A stretch of 64,000 nucleotides of DNA from Bacteroidales bacterium (GTDB taxonomy: Bacteria; Bacteroidota; Bacteroidia; Bacteroidales; UBA12077): positions 1 to 64,000 of the forward strand of contig JANQHE010000024.1 in assembly GCA_028282785.1 (NCBI GenBank). Reading direction: 5' to 3'. Shown here piece after piece: positions 7,830-16,282 of this stretch. The notes under the pieces were generated by a model, which was given only the letters and a program-made list of their open reading frames with translations, was not told where the DNA came from and searched no databases. Within the stretch, counting starts at the first letter, position 1, and each line of letters begins with the position of its first letter. The position numbers were made by a program, and so were the translations under genes.

Positions 7830-10175
7830 TTACCGTATTATATACCTTAGCTTAATTCCCGCTGTTCTTCCAGGCATGGGACGATTAAAAATAGTAATCA
7901 TTTCTTCATCGGTAATATTGTTAACTTGTAATCCTATAATTATATTTTTATTCTTGAAACTATGTTCCAGTCCTAAATTATAAGTTATAGAACGCGGTAT
8001 TCGCTTTTTCTGATGAACGCTTTGTTCGAAATTGTAGAAATATTCTTCTACGAAAGAATTTTCGAAATAAAATTTACTTTCCTGATTTATTCCTCCAAAT
8101 AAGTTTTCTTCATGGAGTTCAAACCCGGCATTTGTGTACAGATAGGGAATGTTGGGCATCCTATCACCATAAGTAGGATTATCCTCACTTGAACCAGGTT
8201 CTTTTTTCCTTGCATCTCTTAGATCCTGGTAAGTTCCATTAGCATAAACATAAAGAAAACTGGTAAGGTCGTATTTTATATCTATATCCATTCCCCTGGA
8301 TTCCATTTCTCCAAAGTTTTCGTATTTCGATTGCAGAAAACTTCCGGTAAAACGAATCATATTTTCTAAATAGGTATAGAAAAAATTAATTTCGAATTGA
8401 AACCTGTTATTTTTTACATTGGTTCGGTCATACATAAACCCAATGTTTACATTTGTATTCCGTTCAGGTTCTAAATCGCCGGCAGGTACAGTAATAAAAC
8501 CATCTCCTAGTAGTTCATTTTCAGAAGGCAAACGTACATCGTAGGCAAAAGATGCTTTCACTAAAAACTCCGGTGTAAACCTATATCGAATGGCATTACT
8601 AAAACCGAAATCGCTTTTATTAAGATCATGAGGTTTTTCTTCATGGTCATGAGAATAAATATCAATTAAGGTTGTATTGACACTATAATAATAATGTTTA
8701 ATTGTTGCAGAGTTAGTGAATTTATGATTAAAAAAATCAAGTTCGTAGTTAAGGCCGCTAACATAGCTGTTCATTGTACTATTGAAATTGCTTTTATATC
8801 CTATAACCGCATCTTTTAAAGTATCTTCTGGTATTCCATATGCATAATTGTAAACGCCGTTAAGATTTATCGAACTATTTTCGTTTATGATATAGTTAAG
8901 GTTTGTTTTTTGAAGAATAGTATGTTTCTGATTATATGAATCGTTTGGTGTAGTTCCAATTTCGCCACCAAGGATTGTAACAGGCTCATAGGTAGTTCCA
9001 TCCCAGTTATATCTTTGCATGGACTTATCCTGATATTTAAAAATAGTATAGGCATAAGCCAGGCTGAAATCAAAATCCAATCCTTTAATTAAAAGGTCTT
9101 CTTTTTCTATAGTGTTTGCAATAAGAAAGGCATCTGAATAGGTTACTGCTTCCTGGATATTTTCTGTTATACCTTGAATCTCTTTTTTTGTTGATATATA
9201 AACAGGTTCAAATTCAATCTCATCGAACCACCATTTCTTAGCTGTAAAATTTCCTGCAACTGCTATTTTCTTAAAAGCATCGTGGTCACGTTTTTTGTTT
9301 TTTATGTCATAATCCGGGTCATTTAGGCTAAAAGTATAATTATTGTCGGAATAGCTGTAAAAACCTCCTCCACCAAATTCGTATCCCTTTTCGGTATTAT
9401 TGCGCTTAAAGACTAAAGTAGCATTATGTGTATTATACGACTGAAGGCTATATCCAACATCTATATATTTAGGAGGAAACTCTTTTATTACAATATTAAT
9501 AGCCCCTCCAACAGCAGAACCACCGAATTTAGCAGGAACAATACCTTTATAAACCTCGATTCGCTCAATCAGGTCAAGTGGAATATCGTTAAAACTAACA
9601 AAATCAGATTGGTCGTTTATGGGCATACCATTTATAAAAGACCCTACACGTTTACCTTCCAAACCTCTTACTGATATGCGCTGTGCGCTTCCAGCGCCTC
9701 CAGAACTTCTTATTTTTATTCCTGACGTTTTTGTAAGTAGTTCGCTTACATTACTAACAGTCCCTTGTATTTCATCAACTGTTATTACAGAAACAGGTGT
9801 TGCCTGCTCTCTTACTTCTCTGGCCTCGGATTTTGCTGTTATAATTATTTCGTCAAGTTGGGTTATTGATTCTTTTAATTTAACATTTAGTGTGGTTTGA
9901 TCCTTATTACAAGTTATTTTTTTGCTTTGAGATTCATAACCCATTGAGGAAAACACAAAAGTGTATGTTCCTCTAGGTAAAACAAATTTATAACTCCCTG
10001 ATCCGTCGGAAATAGTACCTTTTTGCAATTCCTTTATAATTACATTTGCTCCTATTACAGGTTCCTTGGTCTTAGCGTCACGTATAACACCAGTTACTTT
10101 TGTTTGTGCTGATAATCCTGATATTGCAGTTATAAGCAATAACAGAGTGATTATAAACCTTTGTTCAGATTTCAT
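7830..10175 (-). CDS. TonB-dependent receptor, XusA-like, siderophore uptake
   Basis: A 781-residue outer-membrane receptor: signal peptide (cleavage near ALSAQ, residue 23), a CarboxypepD_reg-like domain (about 24-110), plug domain (about 115-225, with ISVRGLEGKRVGSFINGMP) and a beta-barrel ending in RYIIR. It should import an iron chelate using TonB energy. The DUF4374 lipoprotein gene follows directly. An operator resembling the two TetR sites lies 75-95 bp upstream of the ATG. The DHEEKPHD segment in an extracellular loop is His/Asp-rich and may contact metal. The TonB partner proteins are not encoded nearby. Confidence 0.88.
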   Translation of the reverse strand: MKSEQRFIITLLLLITAISGLSAQTKVTGVIRDAKTKEPVIGANVIIKELQKGTISDGSGSYKFVLPRGTYTFVFSSMGYESQSKKITCNKDQTTLNVKLKESITQLDEIIITAKSEAREVREQATPVSVITVDEIQGTVSNVSELLTKTSGIKIRSSGGAGSAQRISVRGLEGKRVGSFINGMPINDQSDFVSFNDIPLDLIERIEVYKGIVPAKFGGSAVGGAINIVIKEFPPKYIDVGYSLQSYNTHNATLVFKRNNTEKGYEFGGGGFYSYSDNNYTFSLNDPDYDIKNKKRDHDAFKKIAVAGNFTAKKWWFDEIEFEPVYISTKKEIQGITENIQEAVTYSDAFLIANTIEKEDLLIKGLDFDFSLAYAYTIFKYQDKSMQRYNWDGTTYEPVTILGGEIGTTPNDSYNQKHTILQKTNLNYIINENSSINLNGVYNYAYGIPEDTLKDAVIGYKSNFNSTMNSYVSGLNYELDFFNHKFTNSATIKHYYYSVNTTLIDIYSHDHEEKPHDLNKSDFGFSNAIRYRFTPEFLVKASFAYDVRLPSENELLGDGFITVPAGDLEPERNTNVNIGFMYDRTNVKNNRFQFEINFFYTYLENMIRFTGSFLQSKYENFGEMESRGMDIDIKYDLTSFLYVYANGTYQDLRDARKKEPGSSEDNPTYGDRMPNIPYLYTNAGFELHEENLFGGINQESKFYFENSFVEEYFYNFEQSVHQKKRIPRSITYNLGLEHSFKNKNIIIGLQVNNITDEEMITIFNRPMPGRTAGIKLRYIIR

Positions 10176-10249
10176 TTATAAAAATATTTGTAGGTTATAG
10201 TACTTTATTTATTATGGTTCGGTGCTTTTTACAACAAGCATTCAATAAT

Positions 10250-10270
10250 GAACAGTATTAGACATTGTTC
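10250..10270. promoter_or_regulatory. TetR-type operator upstream of the TonB receptor/DUF4374 pair
   Basis: An imperfect inverted repeat, GAACAGT-N7-ATTGTTC, with one mismatch between arms. Half-sites and spacing are the same as at 5728-5748. It lies 75-95 bp upstream of the receptor start codon and links this gene pair to the TetR regulator 4 kb away. Confidence 0.7.
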
Positions 10271-10366
10271 ATTAGAGCGCTAAAAATTAAGCCTTTACAA
10301 AAATGGGTGTAAATAATTTGGTGGACAATCCTAATTAATAGTGATTTTGTTAATTCAGGAAAAACA

Positions 10367-10394
10367 AAAACAGGTAGATCTTTCTACCTGTTTT
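10367..10394 (-). terminator. Intrinsic terminator of the first flavodoxin gene
   Basis: A perfect 12-bp stem (AAAACAGGTAGA/TCTACCTGTTTT) with a 4-nt loop, directly downstream of the flavodoxin stop. On the minus strand it is followed by a T-rich run. Confidence 0.85.
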
Positions 10395-10398
10395 AAAA

Positions 10399-10896
10399 TT
10401 ATTTGAACTCCTGTTTAATCTGATCGAGCCAATTATTAATTCTTTCTTCAGTTAATTCAGCTTGATTATCTTCATCAAGTGCTAAACCAACAAATTGCCC
10501 GTTTATTATCGAAGGAGATTCGTCGTATTCGTAACCATCAGTATTGGTAAATCCTACTATTTTGCAGCCTTTATTTTTAACTTCCTGATAAATTTTTTCC
10601 ATACTACCTACAAAGCTATCAGAGAATGAATCGCTATCACCTAAAGCAAATATGGCAATTACCTTTCCGGAAATATCTGCATTTGAGAAATCCGATATAA
10701 AATCTTCCCAATCGGTTTGAAGGTCACCGATTCCTGTTGTAGAAGTTCCAAGTATTAAATTATCATATTCTGCAATCTCATTTATTGGTTTTTTAGCCAC
10801 ATCATAAAGATCAGCATTAATTTTTTCCGATATTCTTTTAGCAACAGATTCTGTATTACCTGTTGATGACCCGTAAAATATTGCTGTTTTTACCAT
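10399..10896 (-). CDS. Flavodoxin with altered FMN-stacking residues
   Basis: A 165-residue long-chain flavodoxin. The phosphate loop SSTGNT (residues 10-15), GIGDLQTDW and the C-terminal RINNWLDQIK are typical, so it should bind FMN and replace ferredoxin under iron limitation. Two positions that usually sandwich the flavin differ: residue 54 is Thr where family members have Trp (STTGIGD), and residue 91 is Phe where Tyr is usual. The second flavodoxin at 26.1 kb keeps both. This could shift redox potential or flavin affinity. The gene is monocistronic, with its own promoter (10923-10953) and terminator. Confidence 0.9.
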   Translation of the reverse strand: MVKTAIFYGSSTGNTESVAKRISEKINADLYDVAKKPINEIAEYDNLILGTSTTGIGDLQTDWEDFISDFSNADISGKVIAIFALGDSDSFSDSFVGSMEKIYQEVKNKGCKIVGFTNTDGYEYDESPSIINGQFVGLALDEDNQAELTEERINNWLDQIKQEFK

Positions 10897-10922
10897 GTTT
10901 TTTTCATTTATAAATTAATACA

Positions 10923-10953
10923 TAAAGCTAGCACTCAACAAAAGAGTGTGCAA
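10923..10953 (-). promoter_or_regulatory. Bacteroidota-type promoter of the first flavodoxin gene
   Basis: On the minus strand TTG (10953-10951) is followed after 20 nt by TAGCTTTA (10930-10923), seven of eight matches to TAnnTTTG. The ATG is 27 nt downstream. An inverted repeat CACTC-N7-GAGTG (10932-10948) sits between the two boxes and could be an operator. Confidence 0.55.
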
Positions 10954-10991
10954 TAGCTAAAACTTATGATTTTAGAATAGATTTTAAAAAG

Positions 10992-10999
10992 TATCTTTG
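10992..10999 (+). promoter_or_regulatory. -7 promoter box before the DUF1007 gene
   Basis: TATCTTTG fits the TAnnTTTG consensus exactly and lies 17 nt upstream of the ATG at 11016. A clear TTG element 20 nt further upstream is not present, so only the -7 box is claimed. Confidence 0.45.
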
Positions 11000-11015
11000 A
11001 ACGGAATTTAAGAAT

Positions 11016-11615
11016 ATGACAAAAACAGGGTTAAAAATATTACTATTCGCATTAATGCTTTGCTTATCATCAAAGGTGAAATCTCATCCTCATGTTTTTG
11101 TAGATGTTGATATGACTATAGAATTTAATGATAATGGATTATACAAATTACACATTAGGTTCTATTTTGATGACATGTTTAGTGAAAATTTAAAACTTGG
11201 CTTTGATAAAAATAAAAACCGTGTTTTCGATCCGGATGAAGTTGAGGAATTAAGATTGAATGCTTTTTCCAATCTGGCAAATTACAATTATTTCATTCAC
11301 TTTATTCATAAAGAAAAAGAATTGGAATTTTCTAAAGCATCTGATTTTAATGCTATAATAAAAGATGGAAAAGTAATTTATTCTTTTGAATTGGATATTG
11401 ATTTACCGGTAAACAATTCCGAAGAAAAATATAGATTAGCATGTTATGATGATTCTTATTACGTTGATGCACTTTTAAATAAAGAAAATATTAAGTTTTT
11501 AAATAAAGAAGGATATACATTCAGTTACAAGATTGAGGAAGATAAATCGCAGGCATATTACTTTGAGCAATTATATCCTGAATGTATTTTCTTATCTGTA
11601 AAAAAGGAATTATAA
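11016..11615 (+). CDS. DUF1007 periplasmic protein, metal-export partner
   Basis: A 199-residue secreted protein with signal peptide (cleavage after about residue 23, KVKSHPHVF). The family signature is the HPHVFVD start of the mature chain, followed by an alternating beta-strand domain. DUF1007 proteins are commonly encoded next to NicO-type nickel/cobalt permeases and are presumed periplasmic helpers, perhaps binding metal through the N-terminal His residues. The NicO gene begins 1 bp after this stop, so the two are cotranscribed. The exact biochemical role is not known. Confidence 0.85.
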   Translation: MTKTGLKILLFALMLCLSSKVKSHPHVFVDVDMTIEFNDNGLYKLHIRFYFDDMFSENLKLGFDKNKNRVFDPDEVEELRLNAFSNLANYNYFIHFIHKEKELEFSKASDFNAIIKDGKVIYSFELDIDLPVNNSEEKYRLACYDDSYYVDALLNKENIKFLNKEGYTFSYKIEEDKSQAYYFEQLYPECIFLSVKKEL

Positions 11616-11616
11616 A

Positions 11617-12564
11617 ATGTTAAAATTTCAAATAATTTTTATACTTACTCTTTTCATTACTTCCATTAACCAGGTGTACTCGCAACAAAATCCTTTTTTT
11701 ACACCTAATGAACCTAAGGATAGTGTGCAAGTTGAGAAATTAGAAAAAAATTCCGATCAAACATTGGAAAAAAGAAAGAATTTTAAATTCTCTGTTTTTA
11801 ATAAGTTCATAAAGCAAAACGCCAGGCTTCAGAAAAAAATAAAGGATAAATTCTCCACTATAGCAAAATCATACAATAATTCGGGTTCGGTTAAGGCTTT
11901 GGTAATGGTTTTTTTACTGTCTTTTTTATATGGAATTTTTCATTCTTTGGGTCCGGGACACGGTAAAGTATTTATTTTTTCATATATGCTAACAGAGAAT
12001 CCTAAAATTATTAAAGCAATTTATATCAGTTATTTAATAGCAACTGTGCATGCTATTTCCGGTATGGTTGTTTCATTAATCATTATATATAGTTTAAGAA
12101 CATTTTCGGCTGCATCGGCTTCAATTACTAATGCTTCTGACTTTATATCGCAAATTAGTTTTGCTCTTATTACAGGTATCGGAATATATTTATTGATTAA
12201 AGCAATAAGACCCAAGAAACATTCACATTCTCATGATCATAATAAGTTAAACAAATTACCTTTTATTCCATTTATATTATCTGTTGGAATTGTGCCTTGC
12301 CCTGGTACAGTAATTATTGTAACTTTTCTTGCCTCCATTGGATTACTTTCGGTTGGTTTATTTTCGGTATTTTTTATTATTCTTGGAATGGGAATCACTA
12401 TTTCGGTGATAGGTTTAATTTCACTTTTCTCAAAAAGATTTGTTCAGAAAATTGCATCATTAAAACTTAAAAACTATGATATTATTTATAGGGGAGTTTC
12501 AATATTTGGTGCAAGCCTCTTGGTTTTTTTTGGAATTTTGTTTCTTATTGGTAGCCGTAGTTAG
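11617..12564 (+). CDS. NicO/RcnA-family nickel-cobalt efflux permease
   Basis: A 315-residue inner-membrane protein with signal-like N-terminus, a charged periplasmic stretch (about 25-85) and six membrane helices. The family motifs HSLGPGHGK (near residue 112) and GIVPCPGTVIIV (near 226) are present, separated by a cytosolic His-rich loop KKHSHSHDHNK that probably binds metal. RcnA/NicO proteins export Ni2+ and Co2+. Next to haem and CobN-like genes, the pair may remove Ni/Co that competes with iron; that is inference. The gene meets the next one convergently with a 31-bp gap and no clear terminator. Confidence 0.85.
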   Translation: MLKFQIIFILTLFITSINQVYSQQNPFFTPNEPKDSVQVEKLEKNSDQTLEKRKNFKFSVFNKFIKQNARLQKKIKDKFSTIAKSYNNSGSVKALVMVFLLSFLYGIFHSLGPGHGKVFIFSYMLTENPKIIKAIYISYLIATVHAISGMVVSLIIIYSLRTFSAASASITNASDFISQISFALITGIGIYLLIKAIRPKKHSHSHDHNKLNKLPFIPFILSVGIVPCPGTVIIVTFLASIGLLSVGLFSVFFIILGMGITISVIGLISLFSKRFVQKIASLKLKNYDIIYRGVSIFGASLLVFFGILFLIGSRS

Positions 12565-12595
12565 TATGAATTGATGAAAAATAAAATATTAACTG

Positions 12596-13090
12596 TTAGT
12601 TTTTACAAATGATACAATATGTACCCTTATTGTGATTATCGCGAATGTTGTTTATAGATTCGATACTTAAATGATGGCTGTTTATGAGTTTTATAATATC
12701 AACATATTTAAAATAAATTGATTTACTCTTCTGATTTTTTATCCATTTCTGGTGTTTAGTGAAAAATAGTATTTCACCATTGTATTTTAATAGCCGGTTT
12801 ATATGTTTAAATACTTTATGTTCAGGTAAACTATTGTCTGCTGTTATAATTATCTGATCATAACATTTTTGTTCAAGTTGATATTGAACATTCATAATAG
12901 TATTTCCTCTTACACATTTATACCTTATAGGGCACTCATGGCAATTAGGGAATTCACTTTTATTTAAACAATCATATTCAAACGCAGGAACATAATGAAA
13001 TGTATTAAATCCAGGCCCTATTTGAAGTATCTGCGCTTGTGTTTGTTTTTTATTTAAGGTACTTAAGGTTTTTTCTACTGTATAATCCAT
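12596..13090 (-). CDS. Unrecognised Cys-cluster protein with methyltransferase-like fold
   Basis: A 164-residue soluble protein that I do not assign to a family. The segment AQILQIGPGFNT near residue 20 resembles SAM-binding motif I, and INRLLKYNGEILFF near 100 resembles the late strand of class I methyltransferases. Inserted between them is a cysteine group, C41-X8-C50-X2-C53-X5-C59, with further cysteines at 76, 159 and 162. This could be a metal-binding, possibly Fe-S, site on a degenerate methyltransferase scaffold. It is monocistronic between the nickel-cobalt exporter and the hemerythrin/LuxR pair. Confidence 0.5.
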   Translation of the reverse strand: MDYTVEKTLSTLNKKQTQAQILQIGPGFNTFHYVPAFEYDCLNKSEFPNCHECPIRYKCVRGNTIMNVQYQLEQKCYDQIIITADNSLPEHKVFKHINRLLKYNGEILFFTKHQKWIKNQKSKSIYFKYVDIIKLINSHHLSIESINNIRDNHNKGTYCIICKN

Positions 13091-13262
13091 TTTAAATTAA
13101 GAATCATTTAGTGTTTTCAAGAAAACTCCAAAAACAAATTACATGTTGCAAATAAATCTCAAAACTTAGATTTTAATTACCAAAACCATTTCTTTACTAG
13201 ACATTTGCTACTTGTGGATTAATTGATTTTTGTTGTTTGTGTTTTTAACTTTAATTAGTTTT

Positions 13263-13880
13263 TTAAGAATCGTTATTTAGTATTTCTTGTTCAGGATCAA
13301 TATAGTTATTTAAGATAGCATACACTGTGAGCCCGGCTATCGTTTTTATGCCTAACTTTTCGGTAATATTTTTTCTGTGAGTTATAACTGTATTAATGCT
13401 AATAAATAATTTATCTGCAATTTCTTTATTGGACAAACCTAAAGCAACTTCTTTTAAAATATCTTTTTCCCGGTCGCTTAAAATGGTTTGATCTTTTTTA
13501 AGATCTTTTTGATTTTCTTCTTTAAAAAAGTTATCAAGTTTTTTTAAAATGTCAGATTGGTTTTCATCATAGTTTATCCATTTTATATTGGTTTTGATAA
13601 CAGTTTGGCTATTTTTTAGCAGGATGAGTGGACAATCCGGAGAAATCCTTTTGATTTCAGAAATGGTTTGTTCTATGTTATTATTAAAAATATCTTCGTT
13701 TAGAATTAAAAATAAAGAAAAAACTTGCTCTTTTAATAAATCTTTTAATTCATCTACAGACTCAACATCAAATAATTCGGGCCTTATACCAATTACACTT
13801 AGAATAGTTTTTATTCCAAGCGTATATATATAATTATTTGAAGCGATTACAACTTTCTTTATTTTATAATTTGTTTTCAC
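13263..13880 (-). CDS. LuxR-family regulator with degenerate receiver domain
   Basis: A 205-residue protein. The C-terminal LuxR helix-turn-helix (LSDREKDILKEVALGLSNKE, then LFISINTVITHR) is intact. The N-terminal half has receiver-like alternation, but the acidic pocket reads ASNNYI instead of paired Asp, and the phospho-acceptor position reads LILNED rather than an Asp, so phosphorylation by a kinase is unlikely. The start is a GTG at 13880 overlapping the hemerythrin gene's end by 17 nt, which points to translational coupling. No histidine kinase is adjacent. It may respond through the hemerythrin partner. Confidence 0.85.
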   Translation of the reverse strand: MKTNYKIKKVVIASNNYIYTLGIKTILSVIGIRPELFDVESVDELKDLLKEQVFSLFLILNEDIFNNNIEQTISEIKRISPDCPLILLKNSQTVIKTNIKWINYDENQSDILKKLDNFFKEENQKDLKKDQTILSDREKDILKEVALGLSNKEIADKLFISINTVITHRKNITEKLGIKTIAGLTVYAILNNYIDPEQEILNNDS

Positions 13881-14619
13881 GAATTTCTAATAATTTTTTT
13901 TCTAATAATTTAACTTTCGGAATAAGTACTTTATCTTCAATGTTTGTATGGACACCTAAATCGGATTCCAAACGAAATATTTCAATTAATAAATTTTGAC
14001 ATAACTCTTTGCATAAAACAGGAGGCATAAATTTAATAATCAGATTCTTTAAATCATTTAACTTAACTTCTGCATCTTCATGATTACGTTCATAGTTTTC
14101 GATAGAATTGGTTAAAATCTTTTGATACAGCTGGTCATCTATTATTTTTTGATTTAAAGCATTTTCAATTGATAAAATATACGGAAAGACATATAGATCC
14201 TCATTTTCAAGATGCAACCTTAACTCTTCTTTATATTCGTTAAAAAAACCATTTAAAAGAGTAATATTTTTATAGTTTTCCGGTTTTACTGCCCTTTCCA
14301 TTTTATCAATATATTCCTGAATTTCGGGTATTTTAACTTTTAAATAATAATCATGTGTATTTGATAAATATTCGATGATAAGTTTAGCCGGAAAATTCTG
14401 AAGGCTTTTTTTTGGAAAATAGTTACTATCGTGAAATGAATTAATTATTTCTAGAGCAAACCAAACGTTAATTTCTTTTTCGATGCAAACTTCTTCAATT
14501 GTTTTATTTCCAAACCCAAATTCAATTCCAAATCGCCCTATGATAGGGATTAATCTATAATCAGCATGAATAATATCCGCCAATCTGGATTTAGGATTAA
14601 AAAGCAACTTCTTCTTCAT
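13864..14619 (-). CDS. Hemerythrin-domain (RIC/ScdA-like) di-iron protein
   Basis: A 251-residue cytoplasmic protein. Residues 1-60 resemble the DUF542 N-terminal domain of iron-sulfur repair proteins, but the usual Cys-Cys pair is replaced (GIEFGFG). Residues 80-240 form a hemerythrin four-helix bundle with candidate di-iron ligands H89, H136/E140, H180/E181, H224 and E228. Such proteins bind O2 or NO or deliver iron. It starts 19 bp after the DUF2149 gene of the Hmu operon and overlaps the LuxR regulator, so it may be co-expressed with haem demetallation. Iron capture or NO/O2 sensing are both possible. Confidence 0.85.
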   Translation of the reverse strand: MKKKLLFNPKSRLADIIHADYRLIPIIGRFGIEFGFGNKTIEEVCIEKEINVWFALEIINSFHDSNYFPKKSLQNFPAKLIIEYLSNTHDYYLKVKIPEIQEYIDKMERAVKPENYKNITLLNGFFNEYKEELRLHLENEDLYVFPYILSIENALNQKIIDDQLYQKILTNSIENYERNHEDAEVKLNDLKNLIIKFMPPVLCKELCQNLLIEIFRLESDLGVHTNIEDKVLIPKVKLLEKKLLEIRENKL

Positions 14620-14638
14620 ATGCTTGTTCTAATTTATT

Positions 14639-14965
14639 TTATTCGGGAACATATATTATTTCTCCATTTTCAAGCTGGTATGCAACTCCAACCCGTTTAC
14701 CCCTGGTTCCTGAATTCTTGGTATCATCAGAAGGTTTATATTTTTCGATGGTTTCTCCCTTTTTAGTGATAATTTCCATGTTCTCTTTACCAGGATTTTT
14801 TACCATTGTAAAATCTTCCTGCGAAAAAACTTCGTTCATTTGATATCTTGTAACTAACGCAACCATAAGTGCAACTGCAAAAACCATTGCTATATCAAAT
14901 AAATTAGTAAGTACCGATAATGGGTCCTGATCATCATTAGCTTGCAATAATCTTCTCTTTCTCAT
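14639..14965 (-). CDS. hmuV: DUF2149 protein, HmuV-like (ExbD-like position)
   Basis: A 108-residue protein with one membrane helix (about 23-42, DIAMVFAVALMVALVT) and a periplasmic tail. DUF2149 proteins accompany ExbB-like and CobN-like genes in haem loci; in Porphyromonas this place is hmuV. It likely plays the ExbD-like part, coupling the ExbB-like channel to the HmuS chelatase. It overlaps the ExbB-like gene by 29 nt. The family call is firm; the coupling role is inferred from architecture. Confidence 0.8.
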   Translation of the reverse strand: MRKRRLLQANDDQDPLSVLTNLFDIAMVFAVALMVALVTRYQMNEVFSQEDFTMVKNPGKENMEIITKKGETIEKYKPSDDTKNSGTRGKRVGVAYQLENGEIIYVPE

Positions 14966-15584
14966 AGCTTATGTTTTTAACTATTCTTCCTTCTGAAAAA
15001 TGTTCTAAAATAGCATCAGTAAGATATTCCAGGGTATTCATATCATCGGCATACCATCTTTGCTTTATTTGTAAGGTAATAAAACCGATGGCACCGATAA
15101 ATACTCCGAGTACGGTTGTGGCAAAGGCCACTTGCATGTTGTGTGCCATAGTTGCAACATCGCCACTTGCCAAACCTACCAGTGCCGGCCCCATCGGAAT
15201 TAAGGTTCCCATTAGGCCAAGCATTGGCCCTAATTTTGTTAAACTTTTTGATTTTCCTAAATCAGTATCAGCCAGAATTTCATAATCGCCTAACAGTTTG
15301 TTAAATAGGGCTTTAGAAGATTTTTTCTCCTTTATTTTATTGATGTAAATAACCAGTGGACCATTAGAATAGTTTGTGAGCTCGAATTCCTTTATAAAAT
15401 CACCCGCGATTTTATTTTCTATAGCTTCTTTTATTTTTTGTTTATTTTTTGCCCGGTTAATATAAGTACCATAAAAACTGCCTGCCAATAACAACGATTT
15501 GACAAATAAAATAAGCAGAAATACTATAACGGGAACTAAAAGACCCGTTGTTAGCCAATAGAGCCAATTTGTTATTATATCCAT
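14937..15584 (-). CDS. hmuU: MotA/TolQ/ExbB family proton channel, HmuU-like
   Basis: A 215-residue inner-membrane protein with one N-terminal helix, a cytosolic loop and two C-terminal helices. The family motif is GPMLGLMGTLIPMGPALVGL followed by VAFATTVLGVFIGAIGF. ExbB-like proteins pass protons to drive a partner. The gene is sandwiched between a polytopic membrane gene and DUF2149 downstream of hmuS, matching hmuU of the haem locus. It probably energises HmuS or its membrane complex. Confidence 0.85.
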   Translation of the reverse strand: MDIITNWLYWLTTGLLVPVIVFLLILFVKSLLLAGSFYGTYINRAKNKQKIKEAIENKIAGDFIKEFELTNYSNGPLVIYINKIKEKKSSKALFNKLLGDYEILADTDLGKSKSLTKLGPMLGLMGTLIPMGPALVGLASGDVATMAHNMQVAFATTVLGVFIGAIGFITLQIKQRWYADDMNTLEYLTDAILEHFSEGRIVKNISYEKEKIIAS

Positions 15585-16282
15585 TTTTTTAAAAATTTAA
15601 ATTGTTTTTTGTTTTTGATTTTATTTAAAAAATAGCCTAATGATCCGAAAGCAATTACTACTAGTAAAAACACTAATAACTTAATTAAACTTGTTTCAAG
15701 CTTATAGCTGCTTTGATTATAATTAGCCAATCCTGCATTGATTATTATTGCTAATATGAGCAAGATTGCATTAATTAAAAACTTAAACTCATAACGTATG
15801 CTCTCCTGCGATAAAAAGTATTTGATCAAAACGGATAGAATCAAAATGATTTCGATTAAAACTAATGAAGTTATTAAAGCCGTTAATTTGAAATTTAATC
15901 CCGGAAATAAATAGAATATTTTTAATTCGATGTAAAAAATTGCTCCGGCAATTAATACACCTGGAGTTAACTTTAAAAATTTGATCCAAATTCTTTTTTT
16001 AGGAACAAACAGGTTTTGCAGCATCCCAATACTAATAAGAATTCCTGAAATTGCTTCCAAAGTAATTAATAAAGCTAAATTAGTTACCCTGCGACTTTCA
16101 GATAATAGAACGGTGTAGATATCTCCATTTTGTTTAATTACAATTGGATGTATTAAAAAAGCAAAAATGCCTGCAAGGCCTGCGAAAAGTAATACCCCCG
16201 AATAACTTTTATAAAAAGTGGCCTTACAGGCAAACTTTATAACAGAAAGAATGAGAATGACTTGTAATATACTTTCCATCAT
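15575..16282 (-). CDS. Polytopic membrane protein of the Hmu operon
   Basis: A 235-residue protein with about seven hydrophobic helices and no motif I recognise. Its start overlaps the end of the preceding membrane gene (ATG at 16282 or 16279), and its stop overlaps the start of the ExbB-like gene, so it is firmly part of the operon. It may form a membrane complex with HmuS and the ExbB/DUF2149 pair, or a permease for haem products. It occupies part of the hmuT position, but homology to HmuT was not verified. Confidence 0.65.
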   Translation of the reverse strand: MMESILQVILILSVIKFACKATFYKSYSGVLLFAGLAGIFAFLIHPIVIKQNGDIYTVLLSESRRVTNLALLITLEAISGILISIGMLQNLFVPKKRIWIKFLKLTPGVLIAGAIFYIELKIFYLFPGLNFKLTALITSLVLIEIILILSVLIKYFLSQESIRYEFKFLINAILLILAIIINAGLANYNQSSYKLETSLIKLLVFLLVVIAFGSLGYFLNKIKNKKQFKFLKKWI

